48,169 nt of DNA from Perlabentimonas sp034006965 (lineage in GTDB: Bacteria; Bacteroidota; Bacteroidia; Bacteroidales; Tenuifilaceae). The stretch spans positions 1-48,169 of the forward strand of contig JAVERU010000009.1 in the NCBI GenBank assembly GCA_034006965.1. Reading direction: 5' to 3'. Below are positions 39,540 to 48,169 of this stretch, one piece after another (the first letter of the stretch is position 1; each line of letters begins with the position of its first letter). The notes under the pieces were generated by a model that did not search any database, was not told the DNA's origin, and saw only the letters and a list, made by a program, of their open reading frames with translations. A program made the position numbers and the translations under genes.

Positions 39540-39974
39540 ATGGCAGACTTAAAATTTAGAATACAAGCCCAAAGGGCTAGCGCAGCCAAAACTATTGTTA
39601 AGGCACGTAATTTCGAGATTATTGTTGATGAACCCGAGGATTTGGGCGGCACCAACTCGGCTCCAAACCCAGTAGAGTACGTTTTAGCCGCTTTTGCTGG
39701 CTGCCTTAACGTAATGGGACATCTTATTGCCAGTGAAATGGGATTTGAGCTGAAAGACCTTAAAATCGACATCAGCGGAGACCTAAACCCTGCCAAGCTA
39801 TTTGGTAAAAGCGATGAGGATAGGGCGGGTTACAAGAGCATTGTGGTTAAGTTAATCCCTACCTGCGATGCCGATGAAGCAACGCTACAAAAATGGCTTC
39901 ATGCTGTTGAGTCAAGGTGTCCTGTTAGCGATAACATTCAGAACATCACCCCTGTAACTGTTGAGCTAGGTTAA
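39540..39974 (+). CDS. OsmC/Ohr family protein
   Basis: The 144-residue protein is of the OsmC-like group of thiol peroxidases and related proteins. Both redox cysteines are in place: AAFAGCLNVMGHLIASEMG and VESRCPVSDNI. The family reduces organic hydroperoxides in the cytoplasm; this short version is closer to YhfA/SACOL-like members whose substrates are unclear. It is divergent from a Crp/Fnr gene, with a shared palindrome suggesting control by it. A terminator follows. Confidence 0.88.
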   Translation: MADLKFRIQAQRASAAKTIVKARNFEIIVDEPEDLGGTNSAPNPVEYVLAAFAGCLNVMGHLIASEMGFELKDLKIDISGDLNPAKLFGKSDEDRAGYKSIVVKLIPTCDADEATLQKWLHAVESRCPVSDNIQNITPVTVELG

Positions 39975-40002
39975 TTCGCTAACATCAACATACACACTAC
40001 AG

Positions 40003-40030
40003 CCCCTGCTATTTATTTGGCAGGGGTTTT
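40003..40030 (+). terminator. Intrinsic terminator after osmC
   Basis: CCCCTGC (40003-40009) and GCAGGGG (40020-40026) form a stem with a 10-base loop, followed by TTTT. It also lies against the end of the convergent HD-domain gene. Confidence 0.8.
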
Positions 40031-40037
40031 ACTATTA

Positions 40038-40592
40038 CTAAAAACCCAACTCCTCGGCAATAGGTTTAAGGGCATCGAGCGACAGCACAGCAAACTCGTT
40101 GATGGGAATTCCAATCTTTTCGCACTCCATTATCGTGTCACGATTAACCGATGCCGCAAATGCCTTCTCCTTCATTCGCTTCACAATGGATTTTGGCTTT
40201 ACACTGCCGATCTTTCTATCGGGGTAAACCAGCGCCGTGGCAAATATTAATCCTGTAATGGTTTCGCCAGCTGCAAGTGCATGCTGAAAAAGTGTAGCTC
40301 TATCCTTACCAGTAGCCATCTCGTTGTGCATCATTATGGCATCTATAGCCTCGTCCGGTAACCCTTCGCTCTTCAGCATTTCAGCACCCTCAAGTGCATG
40401 TCGTTTCGAGTCGCCTTCGGTCCATTCCACATCAATATCGTGTAGCAAACCCGCAATTCCCCAGACCTCCTCCTCGCCAAAGTGCTTAGCCATAGCTCGT
40501 AGCACAGCCTCCGAGGCTCGGCAGTGTGCAATCATCTTGGGATTTTTAATATGCTTACTAAGCAAATCGACGTAGTATTCTCGTGTGTTCAT
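40038..40592 (-). CDS. HD domain phosphohydrolase-like protein
   Basis: From the ATG at 40592 the protein has 184 residues. The HD motif is in WGIAGLLHDIDVEW, preceded by the first His (MIAHCRASEAVLRAMAKHFG) and followed by KRHALEGAEML and IMMHNE. The metal site is thus complete for a small HDIG-type phosphohydrolase. The substrate is not known. The frame is open a further 31 codons upstream, but that part (hydrophobic and Phe-rich) is not family-like and would run almost to the divergent regulator gene. Confidence 0.83.
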   Translation of the reverse strand: MNTREYYVDLLSKHIKNPKMIAHCRASEAVLRAMAKHFGEEEVWGIAGLLHDIDVEWTEGDSKRHALEGAEMLKSEGLPDEAIDAIMMHNEMATGKDRATLFQHALAAGETITGLIFATALVYPDRKIGSVKPKSIVKRMKEKAFAASVNRDTIMECEKIGIPINEFAVLSLDALKPIAEELGF

Positions 40593-40711
40593 AATGGGTT
40601 TGATTTGAGGATGAATTGCAAAAGTAAAAAATCTATTAAAAAACATACCATAAATGGGAACGAAAGCCCTTACAATAGCGAACAATATTCATATCTTAGC
40701 CCCAAAAAAAG

Positions 40712-41380
40712 ATGTACAAGGTTTTAGAAAAATCACCTTTCTTCGTGGGGCTCAACAGTGAGGAGCTTGAGGCCATATTTAAAAGGATATCATTCTCGGT
40801 AAAATCGTTCACAAAGGGACAAACCATTGCCCAGCGCGACGAGGAGGTAAAATCGCTTTGCATACTTGTTGAAGGGACTGTGAAGGGTGAAATGGTTGAT
40901 TTTTCGGGTAAAATTTTAAAGGTAGAGGAAATCCAAACTCCACAACCCCTGGCCCACGCGGTAATATTTAGCGATGCCAACAAGTTTCCTGTTGATGTGG
41001 TGGCCCTTACCGATTGTAAAATTTTGTTCATCCCTAAAGCCGATGCGCTAAGGCTACTGCAGAGCAATGTGGTAATTCTAAACAATTTCCTTAGGGCCGT
41101 TTCAAACAGGGCGCACTTTTTAACCACCCGGCTTTGGTTGCTTTCATTTAAAACCATTAAGGAAAAGGTTGCGCATTACCTACTTACCATGGCTAAAAGC
41201 GAAACCCGTACTACCATCATTCTACCAAAATCGCATCAGGAGCTAGCCGAGTTCTTTGGAGTAACGCGGCCATCGCTGGCAAGAGTATTCTCCGAAATGC
41301 AGGAAGAGGGAATAATTTATGTTAACCGAAGAGAGATTACCATTCTAAATAGGGGCCAGCTGCTGAAGATGATAAAATAA
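40712..41380 (+). CDS. Crp/Fnr family regulator (third in the window)
   Basis: The 222-residue protein starts MYKVLEKSPFFVGLNSEELE and has the beta-roll with FTKGQTIAQRDEEVKSLCILVEGTVKGE, then a helix-turn-helix (SHQELAEFFGVTRPSLARVFSEM). The recognition helix differs from the other two regulators, and no TGTTA palindrome lies upstream. The Cys residues do not form an FNR cluster motif. Ligand unknown; heme or redox sensing is possible in this branch. Confidence 0.87.
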   Translation: MYKVLEKSPFFVGLNSEELEAIFKRISFSVKSFTKGQTIAQRDEEVKSLCILVEGTVKGEMVDFSGKILKVEEIQTPQPLAHAVIFSDANKFPVDVVALTDCKILFIPKADALRLLQSNVVILNNFLRAVSNRAHFLTTRLWLLSFKTIKEKVAHYLLTMAKSETRTTIILPKSHQELAEFFGVTRPSLARVFSEMQEEGIIYVNRREITILNRGQLLKMIK

Positions 41381-41462
41381 ATCCGTTTTTTTTATCCATG
41401 AGCTAACCGTAATTAATCCATTTTTATACTTTTGTAGTTCACTTATAAATACCATTTACACT

Positions 41463-42065
41463 ATGGCATTGAAAGATATAATGGCAATTTCGGGTTACCC
41501 AGGCCTATACAAGTACGTTTCGCAAGGGCGAAACGGGATAATTGTTGAGTCGCTTACCGACGGCAAGCGTAGCCACATCTCGGCAACTGCTAAGGTTAGC
41601 GCGCTATCGGATATCGCTATCTTTACTAACGATGGAGAGAAGCCGCTGAGAGAAATTCTGAACAGCATCAAGGAGAAAGAGAATGGAGCTCAAACCATCT
41701 CGCACAAGTCTAGCAACGACGAGCTGAAAAAGTTTTTTCTAGAGGTTGAGCCCGACTACGACACCGATAGGGTTTACACCTCAGATATTAAAAAGGTTGT
41801 AGCATGGTACAACCAGCTTCAAGTGCTCAATATGCTTGACTTTGCAGAGGATGAAAAAGAGGAAGCTGCTGAGCAGACCGAAGAAAAAGCTGACTCTGAT
41901 GATAGCCAGGAAGAAAAAGCCGCTAAACCTAAAGCTAAAGCACAACCAAAAAGCGCTGTAGCAAAAGAAAAGAAACCTACTGCACAAAAGAAAGCCCCAG
42001 CAGCAAAGGCCAAGCCAGCAGGTGATGGGGGTGCAAAAAAATCAACTCATCAAAAGAAGGGATAG
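41463..42065 (+). CDS. DUF5606 protein with a Lys/Ala-rich tail
   Basis: The 200-residue protein is typical of Bacteroidota. Residues 1-130 form the conserved domain (MALKDIMAISGYPGLYKYVS, FFLEVEPDYDTDRVY, KKVVAWYNQL). From about 138 on there is a low-complexity acidic then Lys/Ala/Pro-rich tail (KPKAKAQPKSAVAKEKKPTA), reminiscent of nucleic-acid-binding tails. Function unknown. It stands alone with its own terminator. Confidence 0.85.
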   Translation: MALKDIMAISGYPGLYKYVSQGRNGIIVESLTDGKRSHISATAKVSALSDIAIFTNDGEKPLREILNSIKEKENGAQTISHKSSNDELKKFFLEVEPDYDTDRVYTSDIKKVVAWYNQLQVLNMLDFAEDEKEEAAEQTEEKADSDDSQEEKAAKPKAKAQPKSAVAKEKKPTAQKKAPAAKAKPAGDGGAKKSTHQKKG

Positions 42066-42084
42066 CTTTCGCAACTGCATATTG

Positions 42085-42112
42085 AAAAGGGCTGATTTGT
42101 CAGCCCTTTTTT
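42085..42112 (+). terminator. Intrinsic terminator after the DUF5606 gene
   Basis: AAAAGGGCTGA/TCAGCCCTTTT (42085-42095 / 42100-42110) with a TTTG loop, ending in a T-run. Confidence 0.88.
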
Positions 42113-42130
42113 AATAGCTACTATTGGCAC

Positions 42131-42164
42131 AAAAAAGCTTTGCAACTGATTGCAAAGCTTTTTT
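42131..42164 (-). terminator. Terminator downstream of floA
   Basis: Perfect 15-base arms at 42131-42145 and 42150-42164 (core AGCTTTGCAA/TTGCAAAGCT) with a CTGA loop. A/T runs on both ends allow function on either strand. It lies 22 bases after the floA stop. Confidence 0.85.
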
Positions 42165-42186
42165 TTATAAAGTGTAAGCTATGTTA

Positions 42187-43164
42187 TTACTGTTTTTTAC
42201 CCTTATCCTTATTGGCAATAGTCTCGCGCATGGTGGTATCGGCCTCAATATTCTTGAACTTATAGTAGTCCATAATTCCAAGGTTGCCATTGCGGAATGC
42301 TTCGGCCATTGCTTTGGGTATTTCGGCTTCGGCAAGTATTACCTTAGCACGAGCCTCCTGAGCTTTGGCCTTCATCTCCTGCTCAAGGGCAACAGCCATT
42401 GCACGACGCTCCTCGGCTTTGGCCTGGGCAATATTCTTATCGGCATTGGCCTGATCCATTTGTAGCACAGCACCAATGTTCTTTCCTATGTCGATATCAG
42501 CAATATCAATGGAAAGAATTTCGAAGGCAGTACCTGCATCCAAACCTTTCTCGAGCACAACGCGTGAGATAAAATCAGGATTCTCAAGCACCTTTTTGTG
42601 CGAGTCGGCAGAACCGATTGACGATACAATACCCTCTCCAACACGAGCAAGCACGGTCTCCTCACCTGCACCTCCAACCAGCTGCTTGATGTTGGCACGA
42701 ACCGTTACCCTTGCCTTGGCAATTAGCTGGATACCATCCTTGGCCACGGCGGTAACGGGGGGTGTGTTAATAACCTTTGGGTTAACTGACATCTGAACTG
42801 CCTCGAACACATCCCTACCGGCAAGGTCGATAGCTGTTGCCATCTTAAAATCGAGAGGAATATTGGCCTTTTGAGCCGAAACCAAAGCGTGAACAACCTT
42901 GGAAACCCGACCTCCTGCCAGGTAGTGTGCCTCAAGGTCGTTGCGGAAAAGCTGGATGCCTGCTTTTGTTCCCTCAATTAGGGCCTGGACAATTACTCCT
43001 GGGGGAACTTTTCGCCAACGCATTAGGATTAGCTGCAATAGCGATACCCTTACACCACTAACCAATGCCGAGAACCACAACCCTATGGGTACAAAGTATA
43101 GCAATATCCATAGTGCCGCAATGCTCACGGCAAAGATTATTAAATAAAAACCAATGTCGCTCAT
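42187..43164 (-). CDS. floA: Flotillin-like protein FloA
   Basis: FloA organises membrane microdomains. The 325-residue protein matches the UPF0365/YqfA family. It has an N-terminal hydrophobic hairpin (GFYLIIFAVSIAALWILLYFVP), the SPFH-like region (PKVINTPPVTAVAKDGIQLIAKARVTVRAN), and a long Ala/Glu/Lys-rich helix (QAKAEERRAMAVALEQEMKAKAQEARAKV). It starts 2 bases after nfeD, the usual floA-nfeD pairing. Confidence 0.95.
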   Translation of the reverse strand: MSDIGFYLIIFAVSIAALWILLYFVPIGLWFSALVSGVRVSLLQLILMRWRKVPPGVIVQALIEGTKAGIQLFRNDLEAHYLAGGRVSKVVHALVSAQKANIPLDFKMATAIDLAGRDVFEAVQMSVNPKVINTPPVTAVAKDGIQLIAKARVTVRANIKQLVGGAGEETVLARVGEGIVSSIGSADSHKKVLENPDFISRVVLEKGLDAGTAFEILSIDIADIDIGKNIGAVLQMDQANADKNIAQAKAEERRAMAVALEQEMKAKAQEARAKVILAEAEIPKAMAEAFRNGNLGIMDYYKFKNIEADTTMRETIANKDKGKKQ

Positions 43165-43166
43165 TT

Positions 43167-43634
43167 TTAATCTATTTTAGGTTTAACAATAACTTTTGAT
43201 CCTTCGAAACGAATAACAACCACCTTGGTTCTAGGGTCGATATATTCCCCTGTGGAACGTGCTTCCAGCACGATACCGTTTATACGCGCTTTACCAACGG
43301 GCGATAGGCGGCTGATGGTTTCCCCCACATCGCCTGGCTTAATACTAGTAGTGTTCTCCTCTGAAGCCACACTGCCCTCAACGTTGGTGTCGAGCATAAA
43401 CCTTTTCCAGGTTCTTGACCTCAAAGCCAAAACCACGGTGAAAAGCGTTAAGGCTACTGTGGATATCAGGGTGATATGACCAACCATATTTCCATGGCCA
43501 GAGTATGCCCAGTAAACGCCACCCACAAGGCATGCCAAACCGCCAATTCCAGCCACTGTTATGCCTGGAACAAGTAGGAACTCAACTATAAAGAGGAAAA
43601 GTCCCAAAAGAATTAGAATTACAATACCTGTCAT
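43167..43634 (-). CDS. NfeD family membrane protein
   Basis: The 155-residue protein has three or four membrane helices (IVILILLGLFLFIVEFLLVPGITVAGIGGLACLVGGVYWAY), then a C-terminal OB-fold domain (GDVGETISRLSPVGKARINGIVLEA). It is the short form without the ClpP-like serine protease domain. It is the partner of FloA, which it precedes by 2 bases, and follows clpS by 22. Confidence 0.9.
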   Translation of the reverse strand: MTGIVILILLGLFLFIVEFLLVPGITVAGIGGLACLVGGVYWAYSGHGNMVGHITLISTVALTLFTVVLALRSRTWKRFMLDTNVEGSVASEENTTSIKPGDVGETISRLSPVGKARINGIVLEARSTGEYIDPRTKVVVIRFEGSKVIVKPKID

Positions 43635-43656
43635 TGTATTTTCTGGTTATTTATCA

Positions 43657-43944
43657 TTAGCTTGGCACAATGGTGGCCGAAAGTCCGCGGCGTAAGAGCT
43701 CATCACGTAATGGTTTAAGCACCTTAAAATCTCCCGACTTCACATCGCATTTGCCCATGTGATGAGCGATTAGGGTACATTGCTCTGCCTGTAAATGGTT
43801 GTGGTTGCACACCTCTACAAGCGAATCGATTACGAATTGATAATCATTTACGTCATCGTTATAAAGAATAAGGGTATGAGAACACTGAAAGTTAATGTCA
43901 AAACTCTTATTCTCACTGGGCTTAACGGTAAATTTTCGTTCCAT
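43657..43944 (-). CDS. clpS: ClpS, adaptor of the ClpAP protease
   Basis: ClpS brings N-degron substrates to ClpA. The 95-residue protein has an extended N-terminus and the core SHTLILYNDDVNDYQFVIDSL, matching the (V/L)xNDDxxxxxxVxxxL motif. It continues with AHHMGKCDVKSGDFKVLKPLRDEL. It lies between a large SPOR protein gene (30 bases) and nfeD, all on the minus strand. Confidence 0.93.
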   Translation of the reverse strand: MERKFTVKPSENKSFDINFQCSHTLILYNDDVNDYQFVIDSLVEVCNHNHLQAEQCTLIAHHMGKCDVKSGDFKVLKPLRDELLRRGLSATIVPS

Positions 43945-43974
43945 TGTTGAGACGATAATAGAAATGCTAAGTTA

Positions 43975-46803
43975 TTAATTATCCATATCAACAGCAACAA
44001 CAAAGGCTGTTTTTATTCCGCTGGCCACCAAGTTGTCTTTCACCCTGTTCGCTTCATTCAGATCGGAGTATGAGCCTACGGAGTATACAAATCCACCCTG
44101 ATTATCGGGCTTACGAACAATATCTTTACCTGGAGCAAGCGCTCTAATGGTCTGTGTTGTCTCGGCTGGGATCCTACCAACAAACGATCCGAGCTGTATT
44201 ACGTAGAGCTTGCCCTCGCTCTCAATTTCTATTCGTGTGGTGTCCCGTCGGGCAACCGACATGGATGCAGGTGCGGACTCCTCAAGAGTTTTAGCTCGGG
44301 TTAAGGTAACGGAACGACCATCGTGCCAGGCAACGATGAATGCATCCTTAAAGCCTAATGAACGAACCTTTGGAAGAGCGCTCTCAGCATCGGAGAAATT
44401 GGTGAATAACCCAGCGTAGTACTTTGTAACCCTACCATCATTTACAGGCTCGGCTGTAATCGGAACCATTCCCTTAAAGGTATCGAAGCTCACCTGTCGG
44501 CTAAAGGCGGCCAGCTGAATTTTATATACTAAACCATCGGGCAATGGATTGTGCTGCGGGATTGGATTATCTTTAGAGTATGGCGTTTTATCGAGCACCT
44601 GAAAAGGTGGTTCCCTGTCGGCCTCAAATACAAAAATTTCGGCATCTACAGCCACATCCTCCACCCTCACAATTGAAACCTGATGTTGGGGTTGCTGGGA
44701 TTGAGGTTGGGTTTCAACGCTTTGCCTAGCTGCTTGGGTTGAGTTTGGCAGGGTATGCCCAAAAATGTCTTGCTCCATTCGATACACCTTGCTTAGTAAT
44801 TGCTGTTCAAAAAGTTGCATATCCCAAAGCTTGGCAAAGGCTATTTCGAGCCGAGTTACGGCCAACTCATCGAGCAGTAAGGCTTCGTATTCCGACTCAA
44901 CCCTAGTCTCGGGGGTTGCATTGTTACGAATGGCCATGGCCGACCTGAAGTGAGCATTAGCTCTATCGATCTCGCTCTTGATCCTAAGGTTATTATTTGC
45001 ACCACCTTTAATAAGAGCCACCGATATGCAATCGTTGTACAACTTCTTTTTCCCTCCTATATAATTCCCCATTAGGCTGTTAAACCTACCCAGCTGATCG
45101 GTATATACCCTATACTGAGCCTTATATTCTGGAGAATCATCGGAGAATTCCTTTTCAACTTCGGATAATCTAATTAGGGTATTATTAATCTCCTCGCGCT
45201 GGCGTTTGAGCTGCGGGTATACCTGCTCAAGTTTTGCTAGCCTGCTAAGCTCATCGGCCTGAAAAACAGTTGGTGCAAACTGCGCTTGGTATAGATAATC
45301 GGGCTTATCGGTGGTAAAGCTTGATGAGGGCTTATCCATGGGCTTCCTTTTGCCGGTAAGGTATTCCTGCTCAATTTGGCTTGCCTTGGCAAAGTGAATA
45401 TCGGCACTACGCTGAGCCTTGAGCAGCTTATCCTCCACATCAACAACCTGAGCCTCTAAATTTCGGCGAGCCTCGGCCGTGGTAATATTATCGAAGCGAG
45501 CGCGTAGGTTCTCGAGCCTTTCCCTTAGCGAATCGGCAAGCATCTGTTGCGCAAAGCCATTGGCCAGCTCCCTGGTATACTCCGGATCATTCTCTACTGC
45601 ACTAAATGATGCGGCCTTTGTCTGCGTTGGCCTCACCTCCTCCTTTGGTCTCTCGTTTGGAGATGTTGCGATTACCGCACCTCCTCTTTGCGGGTTAAGC
45701 TGGGCTATATCGCGGATTGTTTCAATGGAGCTTATAGTTCGTCGGATTGGACTAGCGTCGACCTTAATTAGCACCATATCTATGCTATCGGCAGAACAAT
45801 TGCGTTGGGTTGCAAATATGGCCATTTGGTCATCATCATCGGGAACATACAAAAAATCGTTACAAGGAGAGCTGATGGGAAAACCAATATTTTCGGGAGT
45901 GCTCCACCGCCCACTTGATGGATTGTATACGCTACGGTAGATATCGTACCCACCCATAGAGTAATGCCCCTTTGAGGCAAAGTATAGGGTTTGCCCATCG
46001 GGCAGTAAATAGGGGTAGTCCTCGTCGAGCCTTGAGTTGATAACATCACCAAGGTTTTGTGGCTTGCTCCATACCCCGCCCTCAAGCATCTCAATCAGAA
46101 ACAAATCCTTGCCATACAAGGTGGTAGCTCCATAGCTGGAGTACACTATCCTATCGCCAGGCTTAGGGTTGTTGGGGTAAAAGATATACGATGAGTGATT
46201 CTGCTTTACGTCAACCTGCGATAGCAAATCCTTGGGGGTTGGAATAAATGTACCGTTTGCTGATTTTGTTATTACGTAGCTAGTAAAATCATCAAAGGCA
46301 ACCCGCTTGCTATCCATCACTGTTGGCTGGTAAATGTACCGAAGCATAAAGTTGCCATTCTCGCACTGGCTAACCAGCTGCTCAATTTGTTGGGTAGGCA
46401 CCGATGGGTCGCCCCCATTAATGGTGAAGCGACGGTAGTAGCTAATGGCCTCGTCAAACTGATAGGTTAATTGGTAGGCATACCCTAGATGGTAGTAAAC
46501 CAAGTTGCTAACCTCGCGGGTTGAGGCAAATTTTAGATGATCAATTGCCTTGTCGATGCTCTTGGGAGTATACAAATAGCTAACACCAATCTGGTAATGA
46601 TAATTGGGATCCTGTGGATATTTATCGAGCAATGCCAAAAGGTGGGGAATAGCCTCTGCATACCTTTTGCTTTGAAAAAGCGAATCGACTACTGAGGTTT
46701 GTTGCTGAGGCTTGCCTTGAGCTGATGCGGGTAGACCATATCCAAGGATAGCACACAGCACGAAAAACACTAACTTGTAACTACTATATTTTTGATGAAG
46801 CAT
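43975..46803 (-). CDS. Exported TPR-PD40-SPOR envelope protein
   Basis: The 942-residue protein has a signal peptide (FFVLCAILGYGLPASAQG, ends near residue 29), TPR-like helices (about 35-150), and a WD40-like PD40 beta-propeller (about 200-350, DYPYLLPDGQTLYFASKGHYSMGGYDIYRS). A long helical or coiled-coil region follows (about 400-700). Two SPOR-type peptidoglycan-binding domains end it: LVYKIQLAAFSRQ (about 775-855) and LYVIQLGSFVGR (about 865-942). SPOR domains bind denuded glycan at division sites. The layout resembles OmpA-less relatives of gliding/PorE-type proteins. It is first in a run with clpS, nfeD and floA, but the functions do not obviously connect. Confidence 0.85.
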   Translation of the reverse strand: MLHQKYSSYKLVFFVLCAILGYGLPASAQGKPQQQTSVVDSLFQSKRYAEAIPHLLALLDKYPQDPNYHYQIGVSYLYTPKSIDKAIDHLKFASTREVSNLVYYHLGYAYQLTYQFDEAISYYRRFTINGGDPSVPTQQIEQLVSQCENGNFMLRYIYQPTVMDSKRVAFDDFTSYVITKSANGTFIPTPKDLLSQVDVKQNHSSYIFYPNNPKPGDRIVYSSYGATTLYGKDLFLIEMLEGGVWSKPQNLGDVINSRLDEDYPYLLPDGQTLYFASKGHYSMGGYDIYRSVYNPSSGRWSTPENIGFPISSPCNDFLYVPDDDDQMAIFATQRNCSADSIDMVLIKVDASPIRRTISSIETIRDIAQLNPQRGGAVIATSPNERPKEEVRPTQTKAASFSAVENDPEYTRELANGFAQQMLADSLRERLENLRARFDNITTAEARRNLEAQVVDVEDKLLKAQRSADIHFAKASQIEQEYLTGKRKPMDKPSSSFTTDKPDYLYQAQFAPTVFQADELSRLAKLEQVYPQLKRQREEINNTLIRLSEVEKEFSDDSPEYKAQYRVYTDQLGRFNSLMGNYIGGKKKLYNDCISVALIKGGANNNLRIKSEIDRANAHFRSAMAIRNNATPETRVESEYEALLLDELAVTRLEIAFAKLWDMQLFEQQLLSKVYRMEQDIFGHTLPNSTQAARQSVETQPQSQQPQHQVSIVRVEDVAVDAEIFVFEADREPPFQVLDKTPYSKDNPIPQHNPLPDGLVYKIQLAAFSRQVSFDTFKGMVPITAEPVNDGRVTKYYAGLFTNFSDAESALPKVRSLGFKDAFIVAWHDGRSVTLTRAKTLEESAPASMSVARRDTTRIEIESEGKLYVIQLGSFVGRIPAETTQTIRALAPGKDIVRKPDNQGGFVYSVGSYSDLNEANRVKDNLVASGIKTAFVVAVDMDN

Positions 46804-46944
46804 AGAATCCTATCTTAAAAATTTGCCTTAAAATTACATTAAATATTCGAAATACCCAGAGGTATGCATAGTTGCAACAATTGTTAAATAATGGTAAAGG
46901 CTATTCGGCAATCGCTATCCTTATCTTCAACCATCAAATTGGCT

Positions 46945-46952
46945 TATCTTTG
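46945..46952 (+). promoter_or_regulatory. -7 promoter element of the MutS-family gene
   Basis: TATCTTTG, an exact TAnnTTTG match, 52 bases before the ATG at 47005. Confidence 0.5.
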
Positions 46953-47004
46953 GGCTTTACAATGCACCACTCATCAACAATAACAAACCCTACTATTGCA
47001 TAAA

Positions 47005-48169
47005 ATGAAAGAAGCCCCTCTACACTACGCAGAACGGTTAAAGGAACTAAATATTGAGATGAAGCGATTAGTGAGAACCTCTAGGTACTACTTTGTTCTC
47101 AGGTTGGTTCTGTTTGCATCGTTTATCATTAGCATGATATGGATTATAAATACCAATGGAGAGAACTCATTAAGTTGGTTTCTGCCAGGGGCAATACTAA
47201 TAGCTTTTCTGCTGATAATAAAGCTAAATAGTAACCTGAATGGAAAGCGGCAAAATGTGCTAAACCGTATAAATATCAATAAGAATGAGATGAAATATCT
47301 CGCCTATCAGCATTTAACATTTGATGGAGGCGATAAGTTTATAGGCAAAAACCCCGAACTAGCGGGCGATTTTGATGTATTTGGTAATTGCTCGCTTTAC
47401 CAGTACATTAACCGCACGGTAACTTCTACAGGTGCAGATAGATTGGCAAACAAGCTTTGCCAATGGGAGTTGGATAGGCAAAGCATAGAGTTGAAGCAGC
47501 ATGCTGTTGCAGAGCTCTCACGCCATCAAAAGTTTATGGAGGATTTTCAATCGTTGGGGCTAGAGATAGAAAGTAGTGGGCATGAGGTTGATAAACTAAA
47601 GAAGTGGTTCGGCTCAGCAGGCATTATTAAACCTAAAGAAAAAGGACTGCTCATTGCATACCCTATACTTTTCATTACTATTACGCTACTTGTTGTAGCA
47701 ACAGGTGTAAAGGCCTCGGTTTACGTATTCCCCATTGTATTTGCCTTTCTAATCCTTAGTAGATATAAAAGGTTTGTTGATGATGCGCATGACAAGCTGG
47801 GAAAGAGTGCGAAGGTGTTCGAGATGTACTCTGCTTTGTTTGAGCTCATGGAGAACGAACCGTTTAAAAGTTCATACCTGGCTGGTTTACAAGCTAGACT
47901 CGCTAACGATGACCACAAAGCCAGCACCTCGATAAAAAGGCTCTTTCTGCTGCTTAATCGATTCGACTATAGGTACAACTTCATAGTCAATATACTTTTC
48001 AATGCTTCCACCCTATTCGAATTACAAGTGCTTCAGCAGCTAGAGAGGTGGAAAGAGCGTCACCAACAAAAAGCATTGGAATGGTTTGATGTGCTAGCCG
48101 AGATGGATGCACTCATCGGTTTTGGCCGATTTGCATTTAACAATGGCCAAGCAGTAAATTACCCAAGTA
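47005..48169 (+). CDS. MutS-family protein with membrane helices, N-terminal part (runs off the right edge)
   Basis: From the ATG at 47005 the frame is open to the end of the window (388 codons). The first part has two membrane helices (about 31-49 and 59-75). A region typical of MutS-related proteins of Bacteroidota follows: DVFGNCSLYQYINRTVTSTGADRLANKLCQW, the lever-like SLFxxLNRTxTxxGxRxLxxWL segment. Two more helices lie at about 217-250, and then the helical clamp region ends in EWFDVLAEMDALIGFGRFAFNN. The Walker ATPase domain would lie beyond the edge. These membrane-anchored MutS relatives are not the mismatch repair MutS; their role is unclear. Confidence 0.82.
   Translation, partial: MKEAPLHYAERLKELNIEMKRLVRTSRYYFVLRLVLFASFIISMIWIINTNGENSLSWFLPGAILIAFLLIIKLNSNLNGKRQNVLNRININKNEMKYLAYQHLTFDGGDKFIGKNPELAGDFDVFGNCSLYQYINRTVTSTGADRLANKLCQWELDRQSIELKQHAVAELSRHQKFMEDFQSLGLEIESSGHEVDKLKKWFGSAGIIKPKEKGLLIAYPILFITITLLVVATGVKASVYVFPIVFAFLILSRYKRFVDDAHDKLGKSAKVFEMYSALFELMENEPFKSSYLAGLQARLANDDHKASTSIKRLFLLLNRFDYRYNFIVNILFNASTLFELQVLQQLERWKERHQQKALEWFDVLAEMDALIGFGRFAFNNGQAVNYPS

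Noticed and set aside
40593..40685. Longer start for the HD-domain protein
   Set aside because: The extra 31 residues are not family-like and would occupy the promoter region shared with the divergent regulator.

Overview
The window is a 48 kb piece of a Bacteroidota chromosome, most likely order Bacteroidales in the broad sense; I cannot name the family. The clues are Bacteroidota-type promoters (TAnnTTTG -7 boxes in front of many genes), no clear Shine-Dalgarno sequences, and lineage-typical proteins (a DUF5606 protein, a DUF2807 head-GIN adhesin, FloA/NfeD, TPR-PD40-SPOR envelope proteins, a 1095-residue SecA). Ferredoxin-based energy metabolism and an FNR-type iron-sulfur regulator suggest an anaerobe or facultative anaerobe.

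Layout. 1-453: edge of an IS630-like transposase and REP-like hairpins. 454-8818: tilS-pabB, a marR-type regulator, fabG, a minisatellite, a broken TtcA-like gene, cysteine desulfidase, an exported DUF2807 protein, exported MsrB and a Lon-N domain protein. 8872-14214: a small membrane protein, a class C beta-lactamase-like hydrolase, threonine aldolase, a second cluster of simple repeats, and argS.

14338-26033 (all minus strand) is one tightly packed operon. It reads MrpE, MrpF, MrpG, MbhD-like, MrpB-like, MrpC, a double-length MrpD-type antiporter (1042 aa, two cores in one chain), NuoH, NuoB, NuoC, NuoD, then a NuoI-like ferredoxin module fused to a GltD/NfnL-like flavoprotein, then a dihydroorotate-dehydrogenase-like flavoprotein. 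The order matches the archaeal Mbx/Mbs-type respiratory complexes. NuoD lacks the nickel-binding cysteines, so this is not a hydrogenase; I infer a ferredoxin/NAD(P)H oxidoreductase coupled to ion pumping. A divergent FNR-like regulator with all four cluster cysteines at FNR spacing sits at 26269, with a palindrome between it and the operon.

27018-33682: S9 peptidase lipoprotein, SecA and asparagine synthetase AsnA. The 290 bases in front of asnA hold the most striking feature of the window: two consecutive transcription attenuators. Each has a short reading frame rich in Asn codons, then a segment able to form an antiterminator, then an intrinsic terminator. Together they form a classical but tandem asparagine-sensing leader.

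34199-48169: umuDC, an AT-rich nucleotidyltransferase/HEPN pair, tRNA-Arg(TCT), an erythromycin-esterase-like protein, two more Crp/Fnr regulators, OsmC, an HD-domain protein, the DUF5606 protein, floA-nfeD-clpS, a large TPR-PD40-SPOR protein, and the start of a MutS-family gene running off the right edge.
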